Shown: positions 54,471-62,603 of the stretch, piece by piece
How the letters are laid out: every line of letters starts with the position of its first letter
Numbering within the stretch: the stretch's first letter is position 1
Assembly: GCF_041080625.1 (NCBI RefSeq)
Contig: NZ_CP163518.1
Span: forward strand, 9,603,501 to 9,667,500
Origin: Streptomyces sp. CG1
GTDB lineage: Bacteria > Actinomycetota > Actinomycetes > Streptomycetales > Streptomycetaceae
DNA length: 64,000 bases
Direction of reading: 5' to 3'
Made by a program: the position numbers and the translations under genes
Notes under the pieces: model-generated
The model's database searches: none
Told to the model about the DNA's origin: nothing
The model's input: only the letters and a program-made list of their open reading frames with translations

Positions 54471-55166
54471 ATGACGCGGGACACCACGAGCCTTACGACC
54501 ATCCGTAGCTCCGGGTCCGGTGCGCTGCGCACCACACCCCCGTTCGTCGTGCTTCTCGGCACCGACTACGCTGGCAAGTCGTCCGCGCTGACGGAACTCG
54601 CCGACCGCGCGCCCTCCTGGCATGTCGTCTCCCTCGACGACGAGTTCCTGGAGCCCGGCCACTCCTTGATCGGAAGACTGCGCCGCAACCTGGTCGCCGA
54701 CGTCCTGCCGGATCTGCACCACCGCTACTCCCTCGACTTCATGGTCAGCCTGCTGCAGACAGCGACGGTCCATCTACGCGACAGTATCGAGCGCAGCCCG
54801 GGCGGAGCACCGGTTCTGGTCGACTCCTACTACTACAAGATCCTCGCCAAGTGCCGGCTGGCCGGAGTCGACAGCCATCCCGTGTTCGACTGGTGGCGTA
54901 CCTTTCCCCAGCCGCGCCGGGTGATCTTCCTCGAGGTGTCGACGGCCCAGGCCTGGAAGCGCTGCGGTGAAGGAGTCGGGACCAACTCCCTGGAGTACTA
55001 CGGCGAGCAGCCCGACCAGCCGTCGTTCGAGAAGTTCCAGTCCGACCTGCGCGAGGCCATGTGGGAAGAGGTCCGGCACCTTCCGGTCACCGTCGTCGAG
55101 GAGCAGGAACACATCTCGCGGACCGCACAGATACTAGGAGAGGTGATGGGCCGTGAAATCGGCTGA
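54471..55166 (+). CDS. P-loop kinase-like protein (thymidylate-kinase-like fold)
   Basis: A 231-residue protein. ATG 54471 has GGAG at 54459-54462. It shows a Walker A motif GTDYAGKSS (residues 30-38) after the hydrophobic strand FVVLL, then VLVDSYYYKILAK in the place where nucleoside/thymidylate kinases have a DR(Y/W) element, and RRVIFLEVSTAQAWKR resembling the LID-side region. It overlaps the GH3 gene by 14 nt and is the first gene of the operon. Its substrate is unknown. A cell already has tmk, so this paralogue more probably phosphorylates a small molecule, or is a nucleotide-binding accessory or resistance protein. Family membership is fairly clear; function is not. Confidence 0.75.
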   Translation: MTRDTTSLTTIRSSGSGALRTTPPFVVLLGTDYAGKSSALTELADRAPSWHVVSLDDEFLEPGHSLIGRLRRNLVADVLPDLHHRYSLDFMVSLLQTATVHLRDSIERSPGGAPVLVDSYYYKILAKCRLAGVDSHPVFDWWRTFPQPRRVIFLEVSTAQAWKRCGEGVGTNSLEYYGEQPDQPSFEKFQSDLREAMWEEVRHLPVTVVEEQEHISRTAQILGEVMGREIG

Positions 55167-56856
55167 CTTGTGGACTGATCCGGCCCGGATGCGCAGCTAC
55201 CGGGAGCGGGTCCTCGGTGAACGCGAGAGCCTCGGAGCCGCGCTCGCGGACGCGGACGGCCACCAACGCCGGGTCCTGACCGAGCTGCTGGAGTACAACG
55301 CCGACACCGAGTACGGCCGCGCCCACTCCTTCGGTGCGATCCGTTCCCTGGACGACTTCCGCAAAGCGGTGCCGATCAACGACTACACGGCGCTGGCACC
55401 CTGGATCGAGCGGATGGCAGCGGGCGAGAGTAACCTGCTGAGCGCGGACGACCCCGCGGTGTACTTCACCAGCAGCGGCACCACGGGCGCCCACAAGAAG
55501 ATCCCGGTCACCGCGGGCTTCATGCGCCGAACCTTCTTCCCTTTCTACTACGCGGCCTGGGCCCCGCTGATCGAGCACTTCCCCGATGTGCTCGACCGGC
55601 CGGACGCCGTCCTGAACCTGAAACACGACCCGCGTCCCGCGCCCCCGACCACCACCTCGGGCCGGCCCCATGTCGGCGCCAGCCAGGTCGACCTCGGCAC
55701 CAGGTTCGGCGAGCCGCTGTCCGCCGAGCCCGGCACGTTCGCGTCGTGGGGCACGCTCCCGGTGCCCGTCGAGGAGAACGACCACCTGGAGAAGACCTAC
55801 CTGCGGCTGCGCCTCGCGGTGGAGAGCGATGTCCGCTGCGTCATCGGGATCAACCCGGCGATGGTCGCAGCCCTGCCCTACCAGCTGAACCTCTGGTGGC
55901 CCCGGCTGGTCAAGGAGATCCGCGACGGCACGCTCGGCGGGGTGCCGTACGGCAGACCCAACCCGGAGCGAGCGGCCACGCTGGAGCGGCTGGCCGACCA
56001 CTTCGGGACGGTGCGCCCGGCCCATGTCTGGCCTCACATGCGGGCACTGTTCTTCTGGACGACGGGTATGGCGTCGCTCTACCTGGAGCGGTTGCGTGAG
56101 GAGTTCGGTCCCGGCGTGGCCGCGCTGCCGGCGCCCGTCGCCGCGTCCGAGGGGCCCGTCGGTGTCGCCCTCGACCGGCACGGATCCGCCGGCTCCCTCG
56201 TGGTGACCGCGTCGGCCTACGAGTTCCTGGACGCCGAGTCCGACATCAGCCCCGACTCCTCGACCCTGACCATGAACGAGCTGGAACCGGGCCGCGACTA
56301 TCACGTGATCTACAGCCACATCGGCGGCCTGTACCGCTACGCGGTCGGCGATGTGGTCCGGGTCGTCGACCGGGTCGGCGGCGTGCCACGGGTGGAGTAC
56401 GCGGGCCGGAGCACCCGGTCAGACGCCGTCGGCGAGCGGCTGCGCGACGCCCATGTCATCCGTGCGCTCGCCGAGGCCGCCCAGGCCACCGGCCTCGACG
56501 TCCGCAACGCCGCCTGCCGGGTGACGGACCGGCCCGAGGGCGCCGCCCCGCACTACGAGTTCGCCGTCGCGGCCCGCGACAAGTGGAGCGAGCAGGAGAC
56601 CGATCGTTTCGCCTCCGAGCTGGACACAGCCATTGGCCGGCAGGCCGCGGCCTATCGGACGGCACGTTCGGCCGGCCGGCTGGACCCCGTGGCCGTGCGG
56701 CGCCTGGACGGCGACGCCTTCCTGCGTGACTGGCACGCCAGTGTCGCCACCGGCATCCGGCCGACCCAGGTCAAGGACCGGCTGTTCAGACAGGACCACA
56801 CACTCTGGGAGCGGCTGACCGGCACTGATCCGGTCAGCGGGGGAGGCAGGGCATGA
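55153..56856 (+). CDS. GH3-family acyl-adenylating enzyme (amide synthetase-like)
   Basis: A 567-residue protein; GTG 55153 lies inside the upstream gene. It shows the three ATP/AMP motifs of the GH3 (JAR1-type) branch of adenylating enzymes: SSGTTGAHKK near residues 107-116, ASEGPVGVAL near 331, and YRYAVGDVVRV near 395. Plant GH3 enzymes activate a carboxylate as the acyl-AMP and couple it to an amino acid. The length fits the family. The gene overlaps its downstream neighbour by 4 nt (ATGA). By analogy it could couple a carboxylic acid, perhaps the polyene acid or a side-chain acid, to an amine. The substrates here are inference. It is not an NRPS adenylation domain, because no A3-A10 motif set or carrier protein is seen. 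Confidence 0.85.
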   Translation: MKSADLWTDPARMRSYRERVLGERESLGAALADADGHQRRVLTELLEYNADTEYGRAHSFGAIRSLDDFRKAVPINDYTALAPWIERMAAGESNLLSADDPAVYFTSSGTTGAHKKIPVTAGFMRRTFFPFYYAAWAPLIEHFPDVLDRPDAVLNLKHDPRPAPPTTTSGRPHVGASQVDLGTRFGEPLSAEPGTFASWGTLPVPVEENDHLEKTYLRLRLAVESDVRCVIGINPAMVAALPYQLNLWWPRLVKEIRDGTLGGVPYGRPNPERAATLERLADHFGTVRPAHVWPHMRALFFWTTGMASLYLERLREEFGPGVAALPAPVAASEGPVGVALDRHGSAGSLVVTASAYEFLDAESDISPDSSTLTMNELEPGRDYHVIYSHIGGLYRYAVGDVVRVVDRVGGVPRVEYAGRSTRSDAVGERLRDAHVIRALAEAAQATGLDVRNAACRVTDRPEGAAPHYEFAVAARDKWSEQETDRFASELDTAIGRQAAAYRTARSAGRLDPVAVRRLDGDAFLRDWHASVATGIRPTQVKDRLFRQDHTLWERLTGTDPVSGGGRA

Positions 56857-57710
56857 CCGAGGAACTGGACGCCGTCGAGCGGACCGCACTCCTGACGGCA
56901 GCGCTGCGCGCGGCGGAGACCGGGCGGGAAGACCGGCTCTACAACGACCCTTATGCGGCCCGGTTGGCCGGCGAGGGAGGTCTGGAACTGCTCCGCGAGG
57001 TCCGCGAGGCCACCTTCCCCCAGGCCGCGGACCGCACGGTACCGAGCACCCCGGACTACAACGCCATCCGCACCCGGTTCTTCGACGACTTCCTCCAGGA
57101 AGCAGCCCAGGACCCGGCGATGAACCAGATCGTGCTGGCGCCCGCCGGGATGGACTCGCGCGCCTACCGGCTCGACTGGCCCTGCCGTATCCGCTACTTC
57201 GAGGTCGACCGGCCCGCGGTTCTGGCCTACAAGGAGGAGCGGTTGCAGGACGTACGGCCCCGGGTCGCCCATCGCTCGATCGCCCTCGACCTCACCTCGC
57301 CCGACTGGGAGAGCGAGTTGACGGCTGCCGGCTACGACCCGGAGCAGCCGTCCACCTGGCTGCTGGAGGGGCTGCTCTACTACATCCCCGTCGACGACAC
57401 GCACCGCATCCTCGACCGGGTGGCGGCGATCACGAAACCGGGCAGCCGGATCGCCGCGGACGTCGTCAACGCGGCCACGCTGACCCTGCCGAACATGCGT
57501 GACCTGCTCGACGTGTTCGCCGACTGGGGCTGCCCGTGGCTGTTCGGCACGGACGAGCCGGAAGCACTGTTCGACGCACACGGCTTCACCGTGGAGGCCA
57601 CACAGCCGGGCGAACCGGCGGCCGACTACGGACGGTGGCCCGACCCGGTACCGGACCGTTCCGAGGCCGACGTGCGACGGGTGTTCTTCGTCCACGGGCG
57701 ACGGAGCTGA
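56853..57710 (+). CDS. SAM-dependent methyltransferase, LCM/TIGR00027-type
   Basis: A 285-residue protein starting at ATG 56853, overlapping the GH3 stop by 4 nt. The N-terminus (ERTALLTAALRAAET, then YNDPYAARLAG) and VLAPAGMDSRAYRLDW near residue 95 are hallmarks of the leucine-carboxyl-methyltransferase-like family common in actinobacteria. TWLLEGLLYYIP is the conserved LxEGLxxYL element. Family members methylate carboxylates or hydroxyls of secondary metabolites, and many are uncharacterised. In this operon it may cap a carboxylate or hydroxyl generated by the neighbouring enzymes. One base separates its stop from the next start. Confidence 0.88.
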   Translation: MTEELDAVERTALLTAALRAAETGREDRLYNDPYAARLAGEGGLELLREVREATFPQAADRTVPSTPDYNAIRTRFFDDFLQEAAQDPAMNQIVLAPAGMDSRAYRLDWPCRIRYFEVDRPAVLAYKEERLQDVRPRVAHRSIALDLTSPDWESELTAAGYDPEQPSTWLLEGLLYYIPVDDTHRILDRVAAITKPGSRIAADVVNAATLTLPNMRDLLDVFADWGCPWLFGTDEPEALFDAHGFTVEATQPGEPAADYGRWPDPVPDRSEADVRRVFFVHGRRS

Positions 57711-57711
57711 G

Positions 57712-59118
57712 ATGGCGAGCGCGACAGTAGTCGGCGGGAGCATCGCCGGTCTGGCCACCGCACTCGCCCTCAGCGGCGTCGGCTACGAGGTGCGGGTGCC
57801 GGAGCGCTCGGCCCCACCTCCCGACGGGCCCCTCGATCAGGCCGTACGGGACTGGCACCGGCCCACCGTTTCGCAGGCGATCCACTCCCACACCCTGACC
57901 TCGGCCGGCGTACGGGCGCTGCGCCACCGGGCCCCGCAGCTGCTCACCACGGCCCTGGAGGCCGGCGCCGAACTGCTGGACCTGATCGAGGCGCTGCCCC
58001 CGCTGGTCGAGGACCGTGCCCGTGAGGTCGGCGACGATGATCTGGTGGCCCTGGCCTGCCGGCGCAGCGTCCTCGAACTGCTCCTGTACCGGACCGTGCG
58101 GAACCTGCGCTTCGACCACGCGACGGTGGTCCGCGGGCCGGCGCTCGACTCCTTCGGCGAGCGGGCGCGGGGAGTGCACACCACCGGCGGCGAGGTGCTG
58201 CCGGCCTCGGTCGTGATCGACGCCACCGGCCGGCGCGCCGAGTCGCGCGACTGGCTGACGGCCGCTGGGAGCCCGGTCGCCGAGGACCTGGTCCAGCCCT
58301 CCGCCGTCACCGGCTACAGCCGCCAGTACCGGCTGCGCGGTACCGGGCGCGCCAAACCGCTCAACCGCGGCAACGCGGCGGGCGGAGTGTGGGACCACTA
58401 CGCCGCCGCGCTGCACCCGGCGGACAACCACACCTTCGCCGTCGCAGTGATGGTGCCTCCCGGCGACCGCGCGACGGCACGCCTGCGCGAGCCGGGCGCG
58501 TTCACCGCCGCCGCCCGGGCCACTCCCGGTATCGGAGCCTGGCTCGCACCCGGGGTCAGCGACCTGCTCACCCCGGTCAACGTCATCGCCTGCCCGCCGA
58601 ACACGCTGCGCGGCACGGTGACGACCCGGCAGCGGCCGGTGGCCGGCCTGTTCGCGGTCGCAGACGCGGCCTGCGTCACCAACCCGCTGTACGGCCGCGG
58701 CATATCGCTCGCTCTGGACCACGTCTGCCGGCTCGCCGACCTGCTCGCCGGCGCAGCGTCCGACCAGGCGCTCGTTCAGGCTTCACGCCCCGGTAGGAGT
58801 TCGCGGCTCGGGAGGACGCGCAGCGAGCCGCTCAGTGGAAGGCGGCGACCGGTGGCGACCGGCCGCCGGTGCCGCCGCAGGAGCAGCGCGGCAACGGGCC
58901 GAGTCCCCCGGGTGCGGGCCGCGACACTCACCGACGGGCTGGTCTGGCGTTCCGCCACCCGCGTGATCACGGGGCTGTGCACTCCGGCCACGGCCTTCGG
59001 CGACGAGAAGTTCCGGGCCCGGGTGGAGCAGGCGCCCCCGACCGATCCGGCGCTGCTGCCCGCAGTGCCGAGCCGGGACGAGTTCCTCCACCTGATCGCG
59101 GCAGCGGAAGGAGCATAG
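57712..59118 (+). CDS. FAD-dependent monooxygenase/epoxidase-like protein, with an internally frame-shifted patch
   Basis: 468 residues as read, from ATG 57712, one base after the previous stop. The dinucleotide-binding motif VVGGSIAGLATALAL is at residues 5-19, and DAACVTNPLYGRGISLAL near 318 is the second FAD motif. SQAIHSHTLTSAGVRALR resembles the HxH region of squalene-epoxidase/MonCI-like flavoproteins. It may epoxidise or hydroxylate an alkene of the polyketide. Between about 58781 and 58909 the reading frame gives Arg/Ser-rich nonsense, while the next frame reads EFAAREDAQRAAQWKAATGG, as expected for the family. Two opposite one-base changes in C-runs (58781 and 58905-58909) would explain this; the family frame also meets a TAG at 58794. 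It is either sequencing error or a damaged gene. Confidence 0.8.
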   Translation: MASATVVGGSIAGLATALALSGVGYEVRVPERSAPPPDGPLDQAVRDWHRPTVSQAIHSHTLTSAGVRALRHRAPQLLTTALEAGAELLDLIEALPPLVEDRAREVGDDDLVALACRRSVLELLLYRTVRNLRFDHATVVRGPALDSFGERARGVHTTGGEVLPASVVIDATGRRAESRDWLTAAGSPVAEDLVQPSAVTGYSRQYRLRGTGRAKPLNRGNAAGGVWDHYAAALHPADNHTFAVAVMVPPGDRATARLREPGAFTAAARATPGIGAWLAPGVSDLLTPVNVIACPPNTLRGTVTTRQRPVAGLFAVADAACVTNPLYGRGISLALDHVCRLADLLAGAASDQALVQASRPGRSSRLGRTRSEPLSGRRRPVATGRRCRRRSSAATGRVPRVRAATLTDGLVWRSATRVITGLCTPATAFGDEKFRARVEQAPPTDPALLPAVPSRDEFLHLIAAAEGA

Positions 59119-60305
59119 TGGAGACCATCCTGCAGTCCACCTTGGTGCGCGACCGGGCACGGCTCCCGCATGCCGCAGCCGTGCCCCCCGGTGCGGTGCG
59201 GCGCCGGGTGCTACTGGCCCCGATCACAGTGACCCCGTCCAAGCCCCTGACACCGAGCCATCTCAAGGGGCTGCTGTGGACCGACGTGATGTACCGGGCC
59301 ACCGCGCAGCTGGCCGAGGTGACCTATCGGTACAGCCCGACCACCTACCACCTCACGGAGCAGACCCTCGGGTTCTGGGAATACCTCGACCGCACCGTCG
59401 GGGACACCGACTACTCCGGTCTCACGGAGGAGGGCATCGGCGAACTGTACGTCGGCTACCGGTCCGAAGGACAGCGGGCCGGCCTCGCCGCCCTGCGTCC
59501 GTACGCGGAGGCTGTCGAGTTGCACGGCTGGGTTCACCCGGCGAGCGCCCGGGTCCTGGAGCTGTGGGCGGCGCACTACGCGCGCCTCGGCATGCACGAC
59601 CCCGGGCTGCTCGCACACCAGCCTCCCGGCCTGGGGCTGGAGGAGGTGATCGACCGCCTGGGCGCCGTCGGCATGTGTCTCGACCAGCGCGCGTACGGCG
59701 GCCCGGTCTTCCTCGACGCCACCCGGTACGGGCTGCCGCTGCGCCAGATCGTCGACGCCCAGGGCCGGCCCAACTACCTGGCCTGCGCCCTGCGGGAACT
59801 CCTGCCGCTGGCACCACGGTTCGACGAGATGGTGCTGCTGTACGACCGTGAGCTGGAACCCGACTACCTGCTGCTGGAGCGCACGCTGTCCGAGTTCGGA
59901 GCAACCGTCCGCAGGGTCACTCTCGGCCGGGTGCCCATCGACGGGGAGATCCGCTCCGCGCGCCATGGTGGCTGGCACGACCACACCACCGGCGCTCTGC
60001 TGAGCAGGGCTGCGGCCGAGTACGACGATCCGGTGCTCCGGCTGGGCATGCGGCTGTACTTCATCGCCAGGCTGGGCCAGGGCCAGCAGCAGTCCTTCCG
60101 CCCCGAGGCGCTGCGTCAGAGTCTGGCGCGTGCCGCCCGGCTGCTGTCCCACGGAAGGGCCACCGACCCGGCACCGCTGCCGGAGGTGCTCTCCCGGCAC
60201 CGCGGTGACCACCTCTACGTCAATCCGTACCGGCTGACGTCCAGTCTGCTGGCCAGACACCGGCCGGCACCGAGTTCCGACCTGCTGTCGGCGGTGTACC
60301 TGTGA
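59118..60305 (+). CDS. Class I aminoacyl-tRNA-synthetase-like protein (ArgRS-like), degenerate signatures
   Basis: 395 residues from GTG 59118, sharing one base with the upstream TAG. PLTPSHLKG (residues 43-51) followed by a helix (LLWTDVMYRAT) aligns with the PLHVGHLRG signature of arginyl-tRNA synthetase, but only the second His of HIGH is kept. Further on, GRPNYLACALREL, FDEMVLLYDREL and GEIRSARHGG (residues 276-285) followed by TGALLSRA match in order the DGT-Y-x-T-D region, the VGADQ strand and the KTRAGG/KMSKS loop with its LADLLDEA helix. The N-terminal Add1 domain and most of the anticodon-binding domain of ArgRS are absent (ArgRS is about 550-580 residues). This makes tRNA charging unlikely and suggests a repurposed adenylating or pseudo-enzyme. 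The assignment is from eye-alignment only. Confidence 0.6.
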   Translation: METILQSTLVRDRARLPHAAAVPPGAVRRRVLLAPITVTPSKPLTPSHLKGLLWTDVMYRATAQLAEVTYRYSPTTYHLTEQTLGFWEYLDRTVGDTDYSGLTEEGIGELYVGYRSEGQRAGLAALRPYAEAVELHGWVHPASARVLELWAAHYARLGMHDPGLLAHQPPGLGLEEVIDRLGAVGMCLDQRAYGGPVFLDATRYGLPLRQIVDAQGRPNYLACALRELLPLAPRFDEMVLLYDRELEPDYLLLERTLSEFGATVRRVTLGRVPIDGEIRSARHGGWHDHTTGALLSRAAAEYDDPVLRLGMRLYFIARLGQGQQQSFRPEALRQSLARAARLLSHGRATDPAPLPEVLSRHRGDHLYVNPYRLTSSLLARHRPAPSSDLLSAVYL

Positions 60306-61045
60306 CCACCTCCCAGGAACTGCTGCGTGAAGAAGTGGCTCGGCGCATCGTGACCGCCCGGCCCGAGCTGGCGGCGCGCTTCGACCTGCTGACCGCCGAC
60401 GGGCTGCTGGCCGCGAAGCGGGAGATCACCCGGGCGGCGCAGGATGCCAGGGTGCTGGCGGTCTGTGTGCTGCGCGACTTCGACCTGCCGGCCTGGGTGC
60501 GTGCCACGTGCGCGTTCGCCGCCCGCATCGACCGGTCCGCAGCCACGGACTGGCGCCGTGACTTCACCCGGACCGTCTTTCTCGCCGGGAACCCGGACAA
60601 CCTCAAGGACCGGTTTGCCTTCGGTCATGTGGCCGACGACGGGTCGGCCGCCTGGCAGGGCCCGGCACCCGCCGACGAGAGCACCGCCCTGCGCCGGCTG
60701 CTGAAACTCTTCAACGGGTCGGCTCAACTGCCGGCCCGTCCCTCCGCGGTGGTGCCGGTCCTGACCGGCCACGATCCGCGAGGCCGCGCTCCGGTTCGGC
60801 GGGAGCTGCATGTGGCTACCGCCGGGGTGGCCATCGCCGACTGTCTGGTCCACCTCAACCACCTGCTGATCGAAGCCGTACTGGACGGAATCGTCGGTCC
60901 CGGGGACGAGTTGGTCGTCCGCCAGGCGCCATGGCTGCTGGCCTCGGCCGGTCCCTTCGCGGCCCTGCGGATCGACGGCACACCCGATCGCCCGGACCGC
61001 CTCCGTGCCTACACCGCCCTCACCGAGGATATCCACGATGCCTGA
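60302..61045 (+). CDS. Conserved hypothetical protein, probably DUF6182
   Basis: A 247-residue protein from GTG 60302, overlapping the upstream gene by 4 nt (GTGA). It is soluble, with no signal peptide or membrane segment. Visible features include RRDFTRTVFLAGNPDNLKDRFAF and a later segment ATAGVAIADCLVHLNHLLIEAVLDG. I recall similar proteins as actinobacterial DUF6182, but cannot confirm this. Strict coupling with the synthetase-like gene suggests they work together. No catalytic motif is recognised. Confidence 0.7.
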   Translation: MTTSQELLREEVARRIVTARPELAARFDLLTADGLLAAKREITRAAQDARVLAVCVLRDFDLPAWVRATCAFAARIDRSAATDWRRDFTRTVFLAGNPDNLKDRFAFGHVADDGSAAWQGPAPADESTALRRLLKLFNGSAQLPARPSAVVPVLTGHDPRGRAPVRRELHVATAGVAIADCLVHLNHLLIEAVLDGIVGPGDELVVRQAPWLLASAGPFAALRIDGTPDRPDRLRAYTALTEDIHDA

Positions 61046-61193
61046 TCCCACCCGCCGCCCCGCAGACAGCCCGATCCGCTTCGGCTACCCCAGCTCCCCG
61101 CGAACGGCCCAAACGATCTCACTGACCCCTTCTCTGCACTGCGCCGCGGCGAACGCAAGGTGCTGCACTTCGAGTCACGCGCCGTCGTGGTGA
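61038..61193 (+). pseudogene. Possible truncated seventh gene of the operon
   Basis: An ATG at 61038 overlaps the upstream stop by 8 nt, just as the preceding genes are coupled. It opens MPDPTRRPADSPIRFGYPSS and then runs into DNA that reads better as a LysR fragment in another frame. The remaining 51 codons look like the head of a lost gene cut at about 61110. It may also be a meaningless open frame. Confidence 0.3.
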
Positions 61194-61415
61194 GCGCGCG
61201 GCATCCGCTCGCCGACCGCGACACCGTCTCCGTCGAGGAGGTCGCCGCATACGATGCCTTCGAACGCCCCGGTGACTTCCCCGAGTACCTGTGGGACGAA
61301 ATTGTGCCGCGCCGTACCCCACAGAGCCGGCCGATCCACCGGCGTCACAGGGTGAACGGCATTCCGGAGATGGCGGCCCTGGTGGTGAAGTCCGACGCGG
61401 TGCACCTTTCGGTGG
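61100..61415 (+). pseudogene. LysR-type regulator fragment (effector-binding domain)
   Basis: The frame through 61160 reads FSALRRGERKVLHFES, then AVVVSARHPLADRDTVSVEEVAAYDAF, then HRVNGIPEMAALVVKSDAVHLSVV. This is the typical C-terminal effector domain of a LysR regulator (the 'HPLA...VSVEEVA' segment). The helix-turn-helix half and the end of the protein are missing, so it is a remnant. It shows that the DNA next to the tailoring operon is rearranged. Confidence 0.65.
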
Positions 61416-61419
61416 TCCT

Positions 61420-61541
61420 CGTCGGACAAGCGGGCTCGCATCGGCTGCCTCGGCCAGGGCATCCCAGTACGGCTCCGAGGCTGCCACCAGGCGTTCGAAG
61501 GCAGACCGTGGCATGCCGGTCAGGGCCGGATCGCTGAGCAT
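61420..61541 (-). pseudogene. Possible transposase N-terminal fragment
   Basis: On the minus strand from ATG 61541 the reading is MLSDPALTGMPRSAFERLVA followed by SEPYWDALAEAADAS. This looks like the start of an IS transposase of the 'LTG(L/M)xRxxFexL' type. It is lost after about 40 codons, where it meets the LysR remnant. No inverted repeats were found. If correct, an insertion event disrupted this boundary. Confidence 0.35.
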
Positions 61542-61574
61542 CGTGGTCAGGGCGCCGTGCCGGAAAATACCAGC

Positions 61575-62540
61575 TCAGCGCACTCGACCCCGCGCCTTCA
61601 GCGGCACCGGCGGCAGTTCCGGCGCAGGCAACGGATCCCCGTCGTACCCCTTCACTTCCCCGAACCTAGTCCCGCTCATCCAGTCTTCCCGGGCCTGTTT
61701 GATGTCGTCCTGCGTACGCCCGACGAAGTTCCACCACATGATGAGCTCCTCCGCGAACGGCTCGCCGCCGAGCAGCATGATCCCGGCGTCCGACTCGGCG
61801 CGCAGCGGGAGTTCGGAGCGGCCGCAGCCGAGGTAGAGCATCGAGCCGGGGAGCACCGGTACGCCGTCCACGTGGACCTCGCCGGACATGGCCAGCACAC
61901 CGTACTCGAAGTCGGGCTCCAGTGGCAGCCGTACGTCGGCGCCCCGGGAGAGGGCGAGGTCTGCGCCGAGGATCGGGGTGTACGTCGTACCGGGCGAAGT
62001 GGATCCGTCGAGGTCGCCGAGGATGACTGTGGCGGTCAGGCCCGGCGCGGTGACCGTGGGCAGGTTCGGGTGGTGTTCGAACATCGGCTCGGTGTGGCGG
62101 TGTTCGTCGGGCAGTGCGACCCACAGCTGGGCGCCGTGCAGGAAACGGGCGTGCGGGCGCGGGCTCTCCTCGGAGTGGCTGATCGCGCGGCCCGAGGTCA
62201 TCAGGCCCAGCTGTTTGGGCCGGATCGTCTGCAGGCTGCCCGTCGAGTCACGGTGCAGCACCTCGCCCTCGTGCAGCCAGCTGACCGTCTGCAGCCCGAT
62301 GTGCGGATGTGGCGGGACCTGCATGCCGGGCTCGTCGGCGATGTCGTCCGGGCCGTAGTGGTCTACGAAGGCCCACGCGCCGATCATGCGACGGCCGAGG
62401 TTGGGCAGCAGTCGGCGTACCTCGGTCGACTCGCCCAGCTTCACATGGCGGGGGCTCAGCAGTTCGCGGACGGGCTCGGCGACGACGAATCCGCGGCCGC
62501 CGCAGACACTGGGCACGGGCGCGCGGTCAAGGTTGCTCAT
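61575..62540 (-). CDS. Pirin family protein
   Basis: A 321-residue cupin-type protein on the minus strand. I prefer the ATG at 62540 (MSNLDRAPVP) over a TTG three codons upstream. It has the pirin signature HPHIGLQTVSWLHEGEVLHRDS with metal-binding His residues, then SEESPRPHARFLHGAQLWVALP. Length and motifs are normal and the gene looks intact. Pirins bind iron and act as redox sensors or quercetinase-like enzymes. It is convergent with the tailoring operon and is probably chromosomal flank, not part of the polyketide pathway. Confidence 0.9.
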   Translation of the reverse strand: MSNLDRAPVPSVCGGRGFVVAEPVRELLSPRHVKLGESTEVRRLLPNLGRRMIGAWAFVDHYGPDDIADEPGMQVPPHPHIGLQTVSWLHEGEVLHRDSTGSLQTIRPKQLGLMTSGRAISHSEESPRPHARFLHGAQLWVALPDEHRHTEPMFEHHPNLPTVTAPGLTATVILGDLDGSTSPGTTYTPILGADLALSRGADVRLPLEPDFEYGVLAMSGEVHVDGVPVLPGSMLYLGCGRSELPLRAESDAGIMLLGGEPFAEELIMWWNFVGRTQDDIKQAREDWMSGTRFGEVKGYDGDPLPAPELPPVPLKARGRVR

Positions 62541-62603
62541 GCCGCCCAACTTAGCGGTGCGGAAGCCGGACCGGTGAGCACGGGAACCTGCATTTTCCTC
62601 GGG

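Noticed and set aside
54471..55166. Calling the P-loop gene a true thymidylate kinase (tmk)
   Set aside because: The typical DR(Y/H/W) substrate motif is not clear and the context is a secondary-metabolite operon. Only the fold level is supported.
58869..59117. Earlier start for the synthetase-like gene inside the FAD gene
   Set aside because: The extension is the family-like frame of the FAD gene followed by nonsense. GTG 59118 overlaps the FAD stop by one base, matching the coupling style of the operon.
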